Of a stretch of DNA of 64,000 nt, positions 48,828 to 58,574 are shown in pieces; position 1 is the first letter of the stretch; each line of letters opens with the position of its first letter. This DNA comes from Fumia sp045645505. GTDB lineage: Bacteria; Bacillota; Clostridia; Oscillospirales; Ruminococcaceae. The translations under genes were made by a program, and so were the position numbers. The DNA is taken from contig JAZRIW010000005.1 of NCBI GenBank assembly GCA_045645505.1, forward strand, positions 134,531 through 198,530, written 5' to 3'. Below the pieces are notes generated by a model that was not told the DNA's origin, did not search any database, and was given only the letters and a program-made list of their open reading frames with translations.

Positions 48828-51428
48828 GTGGGAAAGCTTTCTCCTATGATGCAGCAATATAAGGAAATAAAAGAAGCACATAGAGATTATATTCTTTTTT
48901 ATCGTCTGGGTGATTTTTATGAAATGTTTTTCGATGATGCAATAGTTGCTTCAAGAGAATTGGAACTCACCTTGACCGGCAGGGATTGCGGACTTGAAGA
49001 ACGTGCACCTATGTGTGGTGTGCCTTATCATGCTTGTGACGTATATCTTAAAAAGTTAATTGAAAAAGGATATAAGGTTGCCATCTGTGAGCAGATGGAA
49101 TCTCCGTATGAAGCAAAGGGCGTAGTAAAACGCGAGGTTATCCGTATTACCACCCCGGGTACTGTCGTTGAGGGGAGTATGCTTTCCGAAGGCGAAAACA
49201 ACTACATATCAAGTGTTTATTATGATAAAACCGGTTTTGGTATTTGTTTTGCGGATATTTCAACGGGCGAAGTGTTATTTACTGAAAGCGTTGATAAGAA
49301 TGTTGAGAGAAATATAATTAACGAACTTTCAAAATTTAAACCGGTGGAAATACTGATAAATGATAAATTCCTTTCCTGTAAAGAGGCAGGAGAGTTTATA
49401 AAACATAAATTAAATTGTGTTGTTGATAATGTTGACAGTTCGATTTATAATGATGTTTATTGTGAGAAAATATTACTTTCTCATTTTAAAAAATCAAGTC
49501 TTGCAGAGCTTGGGCTTTCGGATAAAAAAGCGGCAGTATATGCGGTAGGAAGCCTTATTGACTATCTTTTGAAAACTCAAAAAGAGGGTGCAAACAGAAT
49601 TACCGATATATCTTCTTATAATGAGGAGCAATTTTTATCGATTGATTTTACTGCACGCAGAAATTTGGAGCTTACTGAAACTATTCGCACAGGTGAAAAA
49701 AGAGGTACGCTTTTGTGGGTGCTTGACAAGACAAAAACTGCTATGGGAAAAAGACTTCTTCGTAAATTTTTAGAACAGCCACTTGCAAATATTCCTAAAA
49801 TTACAAGAAGACAGTCGGCAGTAGCAGAACTTTTAGAAAAGAGTATAGATCGTCTTGAATTAGCAGAAGCTTTAAGCGGAGTTTACGATTTGCAAAGGCT
49901 TATGACTAAGGTGGTTTATAAAACCGTAAACCCAAGAGAAATGAAAGCTTTAAGCTATACTGCTTCACACCTTCCCCAAATAAAGGAAATCAGCAAAACT
50001 TTTTCATCATCGCTTTTAAAGGAAATCGACAGCGGACTTTCTACCCTTGATGAAATAAGAGATCTTATTGAAAATGCGATTGCAGATGATCCGCCGGTAT
50101 CTTTAAAAGATGGCGGAGTTATCAAAAAAGGTTATAATTCTTATCTTGACGAACTTAAGAATATTCACACCAATGCAAAAGGATATTTAACTGAAATCGA
50201 ACAGAGAGAAAAGGATTTAACCGGCATTAAGAATTTAAAAATAAGTTATAACAGAGTTTTTGGGTATTTTATAGAGGTTACTAAATCAAATCTTGATTTA
50301 GTCCCTGACAGATACATAAGAAAACAGACTCTTGTCAATTGTGAGAGATATATAACCGAGGAGTTAAAAGAGCTTGAAAGCAAGGTCTTATATGCTACTG
50401 ACAAGATGATAGCTTTGGAAAACAGTCTTTATGATGAAATAAGACAAAAGCTTTATGAGTCGCTTGAAACTATTGAAAAAACAGCTTCATCAGTGGCACA
50501 GCTTGACGTTTTTCAGTCTCTTGCACAGGTTGCCTCAGAATATAATTATATCTGTCCGCAATTTTCTGCAAATGGTGAAATAAGAATCACCGACGGGCGA
50601 CATCCTGTTATTGAGGCTATTTTAGATAATGGCAGTTTTATACCTAATGATGTATATCTTGATAATTCTAAAAATAATATCTCAGTAATCACAGGGCCTA
50701 ATATGGCGGGAAAATCCACTTATATGCGTCAAGTGGCATTGATTACAATAATGGCACAGATGGGAAGTTTTGTCCCGGCAGGATCTGCTGTAATTTCTCT
50801 TGTTGACAAGGTTTTTACCCGTGTAGGTGCTTCTGACGATCTGACTGCGGGACAGTCAACTTTTATGGTCGAGATGAATGAGGTCGCTCACATACTGAAA
50901 AATGCTACATCAAACAGCCTTGTGATTTTAGATGAAATCGGAAGAGGAACTTCTACCTTTGACGGAATGAGTATTGCAAAAGCTATAGTTGAACATATTT
51001 TAAAAAATATAGGTTGTAAAACCCTTTTTGCAACACATTATCACGAACTTACCTCACTTGAGAATGAATATGAAGGAATAGTAAATTATAATATAGCTGC
51101 GAAAAAAAGAGGCGATGATATTATTTTCCTTCGCAAGATTGTAAAGGGTGGCGCTGATGACAGCTATGGTATTGAAGTAGCAAAACTTGCAGGAGTGCCT
51201 GATAAAGTTATAAAAAGAGCAAAAGTTATTTTGTCGGAACTTGAATTGAGTTCAGGAAGACAAGAATTTACTTATTATACACAAAATGATGAAGACCAGA
51301 TGTCTTTTGTTGAAAAACAAAATGAAAAGGTTATAGAAGAGCTCAAGAAAATAGATGTTGACAGTATTTCTCCAAGAGAAGCACTGGAAGCTGTTTATGA
51401 GCTTAAATCATTGATAAACGGTTTATAA
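48828..51428 (+). CDS. mutS: DNA mismatch repair protein MutS
   Basis: MutS recognises mismatches and recruits MutL. The 866 residues have the N-terminal mismatch-binding domain (LSPMMQQYKEIKEAH, then FYRLGDFYEMFFDDA near 24-38, whose GDFYEMF contacts the mismatch), the lever/clamp region and the ATPase: Walker A ITGPNMAGKSTYMRQ near 620-634, LDEIGRGTSTFDGMS near 699-713 and ATHYHELTSLE near 735-745. The start is GTG with an AGGTAGG site. It follows a hairpin and lies 12 bases before mutL. Confidence 0.97.
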   Translation: MGKLSPMMQQYKEIKEAHRDYILFYRLGDFYEMFFDDAIVASRELELTLTGRDCGLEERAPMCGVPYHACDVYLKKLIEKGYKVAICEQMESPYEAKGVVKREVIRITTPGTVVEGSMLSEGENNYISSVYYDKTGFGICFADISTGEVLFTESVDKNVERNIINELSKFKPVEILINDKFLSCKEAGEFIKHKLNCVVDNVDSSIYNDVYCEKILLSHFKKSSLAELGLSDKKAAVYAVGSLIDYLLKTQKEGANRITDISSYNEEQFLSIDFTARRNLELTETIRTGEKRGTLLWVLDKTKTAMGKRLLRKFLEQPLANIPKITRRQSAVAELLEKSIDRLELAEALSGVYDLQRLMTKVVYKTVNPREMKALSYTASHLPQIKEISKTFSSSLLKEIDSGLSTLDEIRDLIENAIADDPPVSLKDGGVIKKGYNSYLDELKNIHTNAKGYLTEIEQREKDLTGIKNLKISYNRVFGYFIEVTKSNLDLVPDRYIRKQTLVNCERYITEELKELESKVLYATDKMIALENSLYDEIRQKLYESLETIEKTASSVAQLDVFQSLAQVASEYNYICPQFSANGEIRITDGRHPVIEAILDNGSFIPNDVYLDNSKNNISVITGPNMAGKSTYMRQVALITIMAQMGSFVPAGSAVISLVDKVFTRVGASDDLTAGQSTFMVEMNEVAHILKNATSNSLVILDEIGRGTSTFDGMSIAKAIVEHILKNIGCKTLFATHYHELTSLENEYEGIVNYNIAAKKRGDDIIFLRKIVKGGADDSYGIEVAKLAGVPDKVIKRAKVILSELELSSGRQEFTYYTQNDEDQMSFVEKQNEKVIEELKKIDVDSISPREALEAVYELKSLINGL

Positions 51429-51440
51429 GGAGGGAGTAAA

Positions 51441-53315
51441 ATGCCACAGATCAATCTGCTTTCTAAAGAAGTTTCTGAGTTGATTGCAGCAGGTGAGGTT
51501 ATTGAAAGACCTGCATCTATCGTTAAGGAATTGGTGGAAAATTCTATTGATGCCAAAGCGACTGCAATTACTGTAGAAATTCAGAACGGTGGAGTCAGAT
51601 TTATAAGAATTACCGATAATGGCTGTGGTATTTCCTCTGCTGATGCTCCTAAAGCGTTTTTACGCCATGCTACAAGTAAAGTTAAGGAAGTAAAAGACCT
51701 TGACAGCATTAAAACCCTGGGCTTCAGGGGTGAAGCCTTAGCGTCAATTGCGGCAGTTTCAAAAATAGAGCTTATGACAAAAACTAAAGATGAGGAACTT
51801 GGAACTTATCTTAAAATGAATGGTTCTGAGCTTTTAGAGGTAAGAGAAAGTGGTTGTCCTCAAGGAACAACTATCACTGTTAGGGATATTTTTTACAATG
51901 TCCCCGCAAGACTTAAATTTTTGAAAAAAGATGTTACCGAGGGAAATACCGTAGCAAGTATAGTGGAAAAGATTGCCCTTTCTCATCCTGAAATTTCAGT
52001 AAAACTTATTCGTGATAATAAGGTTATTTTTCATACTCCCGGTGACAATAAACTTTTAAGCGCTATATATACTATTTTCGGACGAGAATTTGCACAGAAT
52101 ATGATTCCTTTACAATATGAGTTTGACAGTATAAAGATTAAAGGCTTTATCGGACAACCTATGTTTCATCGTGCAAATCGCTCTATGCAACACTTTTTTA
52201 TAAATGGCAGATATACTAAAACCCGTATCTGCGGAATTGCCATGGAAGAAGGATATAAGGGCTCTATTATGGTTGGCAAATTTCCTGCTTGTGTGATGGA
52301 AATAGAGATGCCGTTTGACAGAGTCGATGTAAATGTTCATCCTGCTAAAATTGAAGTCAGATTTTCTGATGAAAAAGGGATATTTGATGCTATTTATTTT
52401 GCAGTAAAAAGTGCAATTTCGGAGTATGGCAGTTTGAACGAAGCAAAAAGTACTCCTGAAGTAAAAAAAGAGATTAAGGAAAATGTAAATTTCAATATAC
52501 TGACTCCTTTCAGCGATAAAAATACTTTTTCGGTACAGGAGAAAATTAAAGTTGACACCTCTCTGACGGAAAAAAATAATTTAAATGAGAGAATTTACAC
52601 ATATAATCATACCGACCGAAAGGATATAAGGACAATTTTTGAGATAAATAGTCCTGAAATGGATATAAAGGAGAATACAGACTTAAAACCTGAAAATGTT
52701 TCTCCTGAGAATATAAAAGATACCATTTGTGAAGATAATGAAGACTTTAAGTTTAATGTGATTGGTGAACTTTTTGCGACTTATATTTTAGTGCAGGTTG
52801 ATGAAGAATTTATAATTATTGATAAACATGCAGCACACGAGAGAATTCTTTATAATAAGCTTAAGGATAATTACAAAGAGCTCGATAAACAGTTTCTGTT
52901 AAGCCCTATAACCGTTTCACTTTCAAGACAGGAATATGAAGTTACACTTGAAAAGACATCTTTACTTTCAACATTTGGATTTGTTGTTGATGATTTTGGT
53001 GGACTTACAGTTATACTGCGCTCAATTCCTGCTACAACTGAAATTCATAAAGCAAAGGAAATGTTTTTGGATGCTGTTGCCGGGCTTATGAAAAATCGCA
53101 ATGTTGAGCTTCCTGAAGTTATTGAGGACATATTACATAGAATTGCTTGTCGCAGTGCGGTTAAATCTAATGATAAAAACACTTCCGAAGAGCTTGAAGA
53201 GCTTGTGAAAACAATTTACTTTGACGAAAAGGTGCGTTATTGTCCGCACGGACGTCCTGTTATGATAAGATATACTAAAAAAGAGATAGAAAAACTGTTT
53301 GGAAGGATAGTTTAG
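51441..53315 (+). CDS. mutL: DNA mismatch repair protein MutL (endonuclease type)
   Basis: MutL couples mismatch recognition to repair. The 624 residues have the GHKL ATPase: SELIAAGEVIERPASIVKEL near 12-31, ENSIDAKAT near 33-41, GCGISSADAPKAF near 59-71 and TLGFRGEALASI near 91-102. The C-terminal endonuclease motif reads DKHAAHERILYNK near 472-484, matching DQHA-x2-E-x4-E with Lys for Gln, and CPHGRPVMI near 600. Such nicking MutL proteins occur in bacteria without MutH. GGAGGGAG site; ten bases upstream of miaA. Confidence 0.96.
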   Translation: MPQINLLSKEVSELIAAGEVIERPASIVKELVENSIDAKATAITVEIQNGGVRFIRITDNGCGISSADAPKAFLRHATSKVKEVKDLDSIKTLGFRGEALASIAAVSKIELMTKTKDEELGTYLKMNGSELLEVRESGCPQGTTITVRDIFYNVPARLKFLKKDVTEGNTVASIVEKIALSHPEISVKLIRDNKVIFHTPGDNKLLSAIYTIFGREFAQNMIPLQYEFDSIKIKGFIGQPMFHRANRSMQHFFINGRYTKTRICGIAMEEGYKGSIMVGKFPACVMEIEMPFDRVDVNVHPAKIEVRFSDEKGIFDAIYFAVKSAISEYGSLNEAKSTPEVKKEIKENVNFNILTPFSDKNTFSVQEKIKVDTSLTEKNNLNERIYTYNHTDRKDIRTIFEINSPEMDIKENTDLKPENVSPENIKDTICEDNEDFKFNVIGELFATYILVQVDEEFIIIDKHAAHERILYNKLKDNYKELDKQFLLSPITVSLSRQEYEVTLEKTSLLSTFGFVVDDFGGLTVILRSIPATTEIHKAKEMFLDAVAGLMKNRNVELPEVIEDILHRIACRSAVKSNDKNTSEELEELVKTIYFDEKVRYCPHGRPVMIRYTKKEIEKLFGRIV

Positions 53316-53325
53316 GAGGATTTTA

Positions 53326-54264
53326 GTGAATAAAATTCCGTTGATAGCGGTGGTAGGGCCAACTGCTTCGGGCAAAACGAAATTAGCAGTCTGTCTTGCA
53401 AAGCATTTTAATGGCGAAGTGGTTTCGGCTGATTCAATGCAGATTTATCGCAAAATGGATATAGCTACTGCAAAGCCAACTGAAGAAGAAATGGACGGAG
53501 TGCCGCATCATCTTATAGATTTTTTGGACCCCTGCGAATCTTTTTCACTTGCTGAATATATAGAATTGGCAGGTAAAACTATTTCTGACATAATAAGTAG
53601 AGGTAAAATTCCCGTACTTGCAGGTGGTACAGGTCTTTATATTAATACCCTGCTTTATAATATTACCCTTGGGCAAAGCGGCGGCAACGAAGAAATCAGA
53701 GCTGAACTTTTAAATCTTGCAAAAGAAAAAGGAAATGCTTTTTTGTTAAGCGAACTGAGAAAGGTCGATCAAAAGACTGCGGATAGTCTTCATGAAAATA
53801 ATCTTTTAAGAATTATAAGAGCTTTAGAGGTTTATCGCCTTACCGGAAAACCTATGTCAGAGTGGGTGGCAGAAAGTCGCAATGAGGAATCTTTATATAA
53901 TTTTTGCATAATCGGACTTAATTATAAAAATCGGGAAAATTTGTATGAACGAATTAATAAAAGAGTCGATAAAATGATCGAAGAAGGGCTTTTAAAAGAG
54001 GCAGAAGAGATTTTTTTAAAGGAACAAAAAACTTCTGCTCAGGCAATAGGCTACAAGGAGTTAAGAGCTTATTTTGAGGGCAAACTTTCGCTTGAGACCT
54101 GTGTTGAAAAATTAAAGCAGAGTACGCGACATTATGCTAAAAGACAGCTTACCTGGTTCAGGAGAGATGAAAACATAAACTGGATTTATCCTGATGAAGA
54201 AAAAAACTTTGAAAAAGTTTTAGAAAAATCAATAAAAATCATAGAAAAATCTGATATATTGTGA
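53326..54264 (+). CDS. miaA: tRNA dimethylallyltransferase
   Basis: MiaA prenylates A37 of tRNAs that read codons beginning with U, producing the substrate for MiaB. The 312 residues include P-loop VVGPTASGKTKLAVCLA near 8-24, VSADSMQIYRKMDIATAKP near 34-52, HHLIDFLDPCESFSLAEY near 62-79, and VLAGGTGLYINTLL near 96-109. A C-terminal QAIGYKELRAYFEG follows near 239-252, then KRQLTWFRRD. GTG start with AGGAGG. Shared with miaB in this unit, giving both ms2i6A steps from one region. Confidence 0.97.
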   Translation: MNKIPLIAVVGPTASGKTKLAVCLAKHFNGEVVSADSMQIYRKMDIATAKPTEEEMDGVPHHLIDFLDPCESFSLAEYIELAGKTISDIISRGKIPVLAGGTGLYINTLLYNITLGQSGGNEEIRAELLNLAKEKGNAFLLSELRKVDQKTADSLHENNLLRIIRALEVYRLTGKPMSEWVAESRNEESLYNFCIIGLNYKNRENLYERINKRVDKMIEEGLLKEAEEIFLKEQKTSAQAIGYKELRAYFEGKLSLETCVEKLKQSTRHYAKRQLTWFRRDENINWIYPDEEKNFEKVLEKSIKIIEKSDIL

Positions 54265-54324
54265 TAGAATAATATTATATGGCTATTTTATTCCAAACAG
54301 ATAGAAATTAAGGGGGAGAAATAG

Positions 54325-54558
54325 ATGAAAAATATAAGTTTGCAGGATGTTTTTTTGAACCAGGCAAGAAAAGAGAAAATCGCTGTGACAATTTATCTTA
54401 CCAATGGATTCCAATTCAGAGGTATAGTCAGAGGTTTTGACAGTTTTACGGTGATTTTGGATTGTGAAAATAAACAGAACCTTGTTTATAAACATGCAAT
54501 TTCTACTATTATCCCATCTAAACCTATTTCAGTTTTGTCAAATGACGAGGAAGTGTGA
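54325..54558 (+). CDS. hfq: RNA chaperone Hfq
   Basis: Hfq is a hexameric Sm-like protein that binds small RNAs and mRNAs. The 77 residues have Sm1 (LQDVFLNQARKEKIAVTIYLTNGFQFRG, shown here as FLNQARKEKIAVTIYL) near 9-25, IVRGFDSFTVILD near 31-43 and Sm2 NLVYKHAISTIIPSKP near 49-64; the YKHAIST motif is diagnostic. AAGGGGGAG site. It follows miaA, the conserved miaA-hfq order. Confidence 0.97.
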   Translation: MKNISLQDVFLNQARKEKIAVTIYLTNGFQFRGIVRGFDSFTVILDCENKQNLVYKHAISTIIPSKPISVLSNDEEV

Positions 54559-54561
54559 TAA

Positions 54562-55785
54562 TTGAATTCGGAAAAAGTTGTAAAATTTTCAACTATTGTT
54601 ATTTCCGCTTTTGTAATTATCTATGTTGTTTGTCAGTTATTTCGTTTTGGCGGAAATAATTATTTAACGCAGACAGTATATGAGCAAATGGTATATGAAA
54701 CCATCCCCGTTGAAGGAATCATTTTCAGAGAAGAAACAGTGGTGCCTGTAGGAGGAGACGGAATTATAAATTGCAATTATGCAGTGGGGGAAAAGGTCTC
54801 TATTAAAACTAAGCTCGGTAATGTTTATCAGAATCAAAAGGCTATTGATGCTCAGCGTGAGCTTAAAAGTGTAGAGCAGACACTCGAAACACTTTTGAAA
54901 ATTCAACAGCAAGGCGATACTGTCGATATAGTTAAACCTGAAATTTTAAATAATGCTATAAGTGAATATGGCCAAAAGCTTATCTCAGCAAGGGATACCG
55001 GTGATTTCGGATTCATTTCGGATATACGCAAGGGGCTTACTGAAAGCTATGCCAAGAAGAATGTCCTTTTAGATGGCGAAACAGATTATTCTGAGAGTAT
55101 TGCTTCTTTAAAAAGTCGCAGGGATTCTCTTAAGTCTGCTTTAGGTGATACGGCGAAAGGTTTTTATTCGACGGCTGCAGGTTATTTTGTTGATCATATT
55201 GATGGTGAAGAAGAAATCTTAACCGAAGAATATATGAAATCTCTTACTGCCAGTCAGATAAATGATTATTTAAAAAATTACAAGGGCTATAAAGCTGATT
55301 CTAATTCTGTTAAAATTGTAAATGACCATAACTGGTATTATTTAGCGGTAATATCTGAAGAGAATGCAAAGACACTTAAAAGCGGTAAAAAGGTTACGTT
55401 GCAGTTTCCTACCCAAAAAACCTCAATTTCAGTTTTGGTAGATTCACTTGAGTTCGATGAAGAATCCAAACTTTATAAGGTCGTTTTCAAAGGCGATACC
55501 ATAAATGATTTACTTTTAGGAATAAGAGTTCAGATGGCGGAGGTATTAGTAACCTCTTATAAGGGGATTAAGGTGCCTAAAGAAGCTATTCGGTTTAAAA
55601 ATGATGAAATAGGCGTTTATATTAAAACGATGAACAAGGTTTATTTTAAAAAGATTGATAAGCTGTATGAGGGTAAAGATTATATTATCAGCAGAACTTA
55701 TTATAATAATCAAGAAGGATATCTTGAGCTTTACGATGATGTTATTGTGAAGGGTAAGGATTTATATGACCAAAAACCTCTTTAA
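54562..55785 (+). CDS. HlyD-like membrane-anchored adaptor protein of unknown partner
   Basis: A 407-residue protein with one N-terminal membrane helix (about residues 9-27) and an extracellular body. It contains a split lipoyl/barrel-sandwich pattern (VEGIIFREETVVPVGGDGIINCN near 50-72, shown in part; a hairpin with AQRELKSVEQTLETLLKI near 97-114), and a later beta-barrel region (LKSGKKVTLQFPTQKTSISV, from about residue 272). It resembles HlyD/RND-type adaptors. No cognate ABC transporter or pump is adjacent; it sits between hfq and yggS-sepF, three bases from hfq. TTG start. Its partner and function are unknown. Confidence 0.78.
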   Translation: MNSEKVVKFSTIVISAFVIIYVVCQLFRFGGNNYLTQTVYEQMVYETIPVEGIIFREETVVPVGGDGIINCNYAVGEKVSIKTKLGNVYQNQKAIDAQRELKSVEQTLETLLKIQQQGDTVDIVKPEILNNAISEYGQKLISARDTGDFGFISDIRKGLTESYAKKNVLLDGETDYSESIASLKSRRDSLKSALGDTAKGFYSTAAGYFVDHIDGEEEILTEEYMKSLTASQINDYLKNYKGYKADSNSVKIVNDHNWYYLAVISEENAKTLKSGKKVTLQFPTQKTSISVLVDSLEFDEESKLYKVVFKGDTINDLLLGIRVQMAEVLVTSYKGIKVPKEAIRFKNDEIGVYIKTMNKVYFKKIDKLYEGKDYIISRTYYNNQEGYLELYDDVIVKGKDLYDQKPL

Positions 55786-56470
55786 AGAAGATGTAGTAAG
55801 AAAGAATATAAAAGAAGCTTTTGAAAATGTAAAAGAAGCTGCTTTGAATGCAGGGAGAAATCCTGAAGAAATCTCTCTGATGGCAGTTACTAAAACTGTC
55901 GCTCCCGAGCTTATAAATATTGCTCTGGAGGAAGGTGTTTCATACCTCGGTGAAAACAGAGTACAGGAGTTTAATGAAAAGCTTCCGTTTTATAATGCTT
56001 CGAAAGAGAAAATACATTTTATCGGACACTTGCAGACAAACAAAATTCGAGGTATAATAGAAAAGATAAGTATGGTGGAATCTGTTGATAGTTTGCACCT
56101 TGCAAAGGAATTATCCCGTGAGTGTGCAAAAATTGGTATAGATATGGAAATCCTTCTGCAGATTAATATTGGAAAAGAGGAAACAAAAGGCGGTTTTTCT
56201 GCGGAGGAGATTTTTGAAAACTTAAAGTTTATATCTGAACTTTCAAATTTAAAAGTACGTGGGCTTATGGCGATACCGCCTATGCTTTCCAGCGAAAAAT
56301 ATTTCCCTGAAATGCAAGAACTTTTCTTGTCATGTAAAGAACAACTTAAGGAAGAAAACTTCTCTGTATTGTCAATGGGAATGAGTAATGATTATGAAAA
56401 AGCAATCGCTTATGGTTCTACTCAGGTACGGTTAGGACGTGCTCTTTTTGGGGAACGTTTATATATTTAG
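55766..56470 (+). CDS. yggS: PLP homeostasis protein, YggS family
   Basis: A 234-residue pyridoxal-phosphate-binding barrel protein of the YggS/YlmE/PROSC family, which buffers PLP. Signatures are the PLP-lysine region SLMAVTKTVAPELI near 37-50, LGENRVQEFNEKL near 61-73, FIGHLQTNKIRGI near 84-96, GLMAIPPM near 166-173 and the phosphate loop LSMGMSNDYEKAIAYGSTQVRLG near 200-222 (shown in part). It overlaps the HlyD-like gene by 20 bases and precedes sepF, the usual division-cluster order. Confidence 0.95.
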   Translation: MTKNLFKEDVVRKNIKEAFENVKEAALNAGRNPEEISLMAVTKTVAPELINIALEEGVSYLGENRVQEFNEKLPFYNASKEKIHFIGHLQTNKIRGIIEKISMVESVDSLHLAKELSRECAKIGIDMEILLQINIGKEETKGGFSAEEIFENLKFISELSNLKVRGLMAIPPMLSSEKYFPEMQELFLSCKEQLKEENFSVLSMGMSNDYEKAIAYGSTQVRLGRALFGERLYI

Positions 56471-56498
56471 GAAATAATTGCGAAAGGTAGGAGTACAT

Positions 56499-56948
56499 AT
56501 GGGTTTTATGCAAAGAGTTAAAGACATGTTTTCAGAGGAATATGAGGATTATATTGATGAAACAGAGTCAGATAATGATTTAGAGGGGTTTGAGACACTT
56601 AAGAGAGAATCTGTAAAAGTTAGCGAACCTCCTCAGCTTAATCGTGGAAAGGTTGTTAATATTCACGCAACTACACAGTTACAGGTTATGCTTGTTAAAC
56701 CTGAGCGATTTGAAGACGCTCGAACAATTGCTGAGCATCTTAACCAGAAACGTACTGTGGTTTTGAATCTTGAGTCATCTTCAAAAGACCTTTCAAGACG
56801 CCTGCTTGACTTTTTAAGCGGTGTAGCTTTTGCTAACGGCGGTGAGGTTAAAAGGGTTGCTAACAGCACATTTATCATCACTCCTTCCAATGTTAATTTG
56901 ATGGGTGATTTACTTGATGAGCTTGAAAGCAGTGGCGTATATTTCTAA
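56499..56948 (+). CDS. sepF: Cell division protein SepF
   Basis: SepF anchors and bundles FtsZ filaments at the septum. The ATG at 56499 follows AGGTAGGAG; the longer frame is not supported. The 149 residues have the amphipathic N-terminal helix (MGFMQRVKDMF), an acidic linker and the SepF domain with LVKPERFEDARTIAEHL near 66-82, KRTVVLNLESSSKDLSRRLLDFLSGVAFA (shown in part) near 85-110 and FIITPSNVNL near 128-137. It sits between yggS and ylmH. Confidence 0.95.
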   Translation: MGFMQRVKDMFSEEYEDYIDETESDNDLEGFETLKRESVKVSEPPQLNRGKVVNIHATTQLQVMLVKPERFEDARTIAEHLNQKRTVVLNLESSSKDLSRRLLDFLSGVAFANGGEVKRVANSTFIITPSNVNLMGDLLDELESSGVYF

Positions 56949-56999
56949 AAAATAAGATTGTGTCTTAAGGTGTAATTTATATAACTATTAAGAGGACAA

Positions 57000-57758
57000 A
57001 TGGATAAAGAACAAAAAGAACTGGAATATTTTTTAGCGGGTATTAAAAATATTATAGATTTATCCGTAAAACAGGATTCTATGAGATTTTCAAGCTTTTT
57101 AAATGAATCTCAACGTGCATTGGCAGAGCAGATTGTTAAAAAAAGCAGAGTTTCTTATAGGTTTTATGGTGGATTTGAGGGAGCACAAAGAGTTATGCTC
57201 GGAGTGTTTCCTGATTATATTGAGCCGCTTACGGAATATTTCCCAGTATCCGCATATACTTTTACGTATCCTTTAAAATTTACCCTTTCACACAGGGATT
57301 TTTTGGGAGCATTGATGGCACAGCAGATAAAAAGAGAAACAATAGGTGATATTGTAATTTCTGAAGGGAAAGCTTTTGTTTTTGTCGATGAACGCGTAAA
57401 AAAGGTTATTGAAACTCAATTTGACAAAATAGGTTCTGTCGGTGTTGATATTTTTGAAGGTCTTGAAAATTTTTTAAAGATTCCTCAAAAATTTAGACCT
57501 ATAAAAGGCACATTACCTTCTTTACGGCTGGATGCCGCCGTTTCTCTTGTCACAGGATTAAGCAGAGAAAAATCTTCAAAACTAATTTTAAACAAATTAG
57601 TGCAGGTCAATTATTTTGAAAAAGATAAAGATACTGTTATGCTTAATGAAGGTGATATTATTAGTGTTCGTGGATATGGAAAGTTCAAGCTTACTACCGT
57701 GGGGACGATAACCCGTAAAGGTAGAATAAGTGTCCTTTTTGAAGCATTTATAAATTGA
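57000..57758 (+). CDS. S4-domain RNA-binding protein (YlmH)
   Basis: A 252-residue YlmH-family protein. It has an N-terminal helical part, a central segment with FLGALMAQQIKRETIGDIV near 101-119, and a C-terminal S4 RNA-binding domain (LPSLRLDAAVSLVTGLSREKSSKLI, shown in part as RLDAAVSLVTGLSREK near 176-191). YlmH is part of the sepF-divIVA cluster and has been linked to ribosome-associated quality control and cell shape. ylmG (YggT), usually between sepF and ylmH, is absent. Confidence 0.93.
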   Translation: MDKEQKELEYFLAGIKNIIDLSVKQDSMRFSSFLNESQRALAEQIVKKSRVSYRFYGGFEGAQRVMLGVFPDYIEPLTEYFPVSAYTFTYPLKFTLSHRDFLGALMAQQIKRETIGDIVISEGKAFVFVDERVKKVIETQFDKIGSVGVDIFEGLENFLKIPQKFRPIKGTLPSLRLDAAVSLVTGLSREKSSKLILNKLVQVNYFEKDKDTVMLNEGDIISVRGYGKFKLTTVGTITRKGRISVLFEAFIN

Positions 57759-57784
57759 TAATATTTTAGAAAGTAGGAGTTGCA

Positions 57785-58531
57785 ATGAGTAAACCTATGA
57801 GAATGTTTGAGAAAGCAGCATTTGGTTATCGTATTGAAGATGTTGATAATCACATTGAGGAGTTAAATAATCAGATTTCCAGCTTGGAAGCTGAAAAAGA
57901 AGAAATGCTTTCCAAAATGAAAATTTTGGCAGAGAAAATCAATGAGTATCGTAAGGATGAAGCTGATCTTAAAGATGCACTTTTGGGTGCTCATAAGATG
58001 GGCAACACAATTGTAAATGAAGCTAAAGAAAAAGCTGAAATTATGCTTAATGAAGCCAAAACACGTGCTGACCGTATGGTTTTGGATTCTCAGAAACAAG
58101 CAGAAGAGGCTATCAGTGCAATTCATAAACAGGTTGATAAAGAAAAGAAAAGCCTCATGAAGATACAAAAAGAAGTTTCTGATTTTAAAGCTGCCTTGTT
58201 GACTACATATAAACGTCATCTTAATATTATTACTTCATTGCCTGAAATGGATGAGGAGACAGCAGAATTTTACAATGAAAAGCTGGGCAATGTAAAAGAG
58301 GAAGTTAAACCTGAAGAGGAAATCAAAGAACAGGAAGAAAAAATCGTTGAAGAGGTAGAAGAAAAAACTTCTGAAGAAAATGAAGTCGCAGAAAGTGAAG
58401 AAGATGTTTCTACCATGCGTTTTGATAAAGTTCCAGAAGCTGAAGCCAAACCAACATTTATACCGGCACGAAAAAGTGCTTTTGAAGAAAAGTTTGGCGA
58501 ATTGAAATTTGGAAAAAATAACAATGGTTAA
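57785..58531 (+). CDS. divIVA: Cell-pole/septum protein DivIVA
   Basis: DivIVA recognises negatively curved membrane and organises division, chromosome anchoring in sporulation and wall growth. The 248 residues have the short N-terminal membrane-binding motif (FEKAAFGYRIEDVDNHIEEL near 9-28), a long coiled coil to about residue 150, and a highly acidic, Glu-rich tail (PEEEIKEQEEKIVEEVEEK near 179-197) ending in an AFEEKFGELKFG patch. AAGTAGGAG site. It follows ylmH by 26 bases. Confidence 0.93.
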   Translation: MSKPMRMFEKAAFGYRIEDVDNHIEELNNQISSLEAEKEEMLSKMKILAEKINEYRKDEADLKDALLGAHKMGNTIVNEAKEKAEIMLNEAKTRADRMVLDSQKQAEEAISAIHKQVDKEKKSLMKIQKEVSDFKAALLTTYKRHLNIITSLPEMDEETAEFYNEKLGNVKEEVKPEEEIKEQEEKIVEEVEEKTSEENEVAESEEDVSTMRFDKVPEAEAKPTFIPARKSAFEEKFGELKFGKNNNG

Positions 58532-58538
58532 ATAATAT

Positions 58539-58574
58539 AGATTAGTTGTCTTGAAAGTCTATGGCAACTAATCT
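58539..58574 (+). promoter_or_regulatory. Intercistronic hairpin between divIVA and lspA
   Basis: AGATTAGTTGT (58539-58549) pairs with GCAACTAATCT (58564-58574), including one G-U, around a 14-base loop. No T-run follows at once. No T-box sequence is present. Confidence 0.5.
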
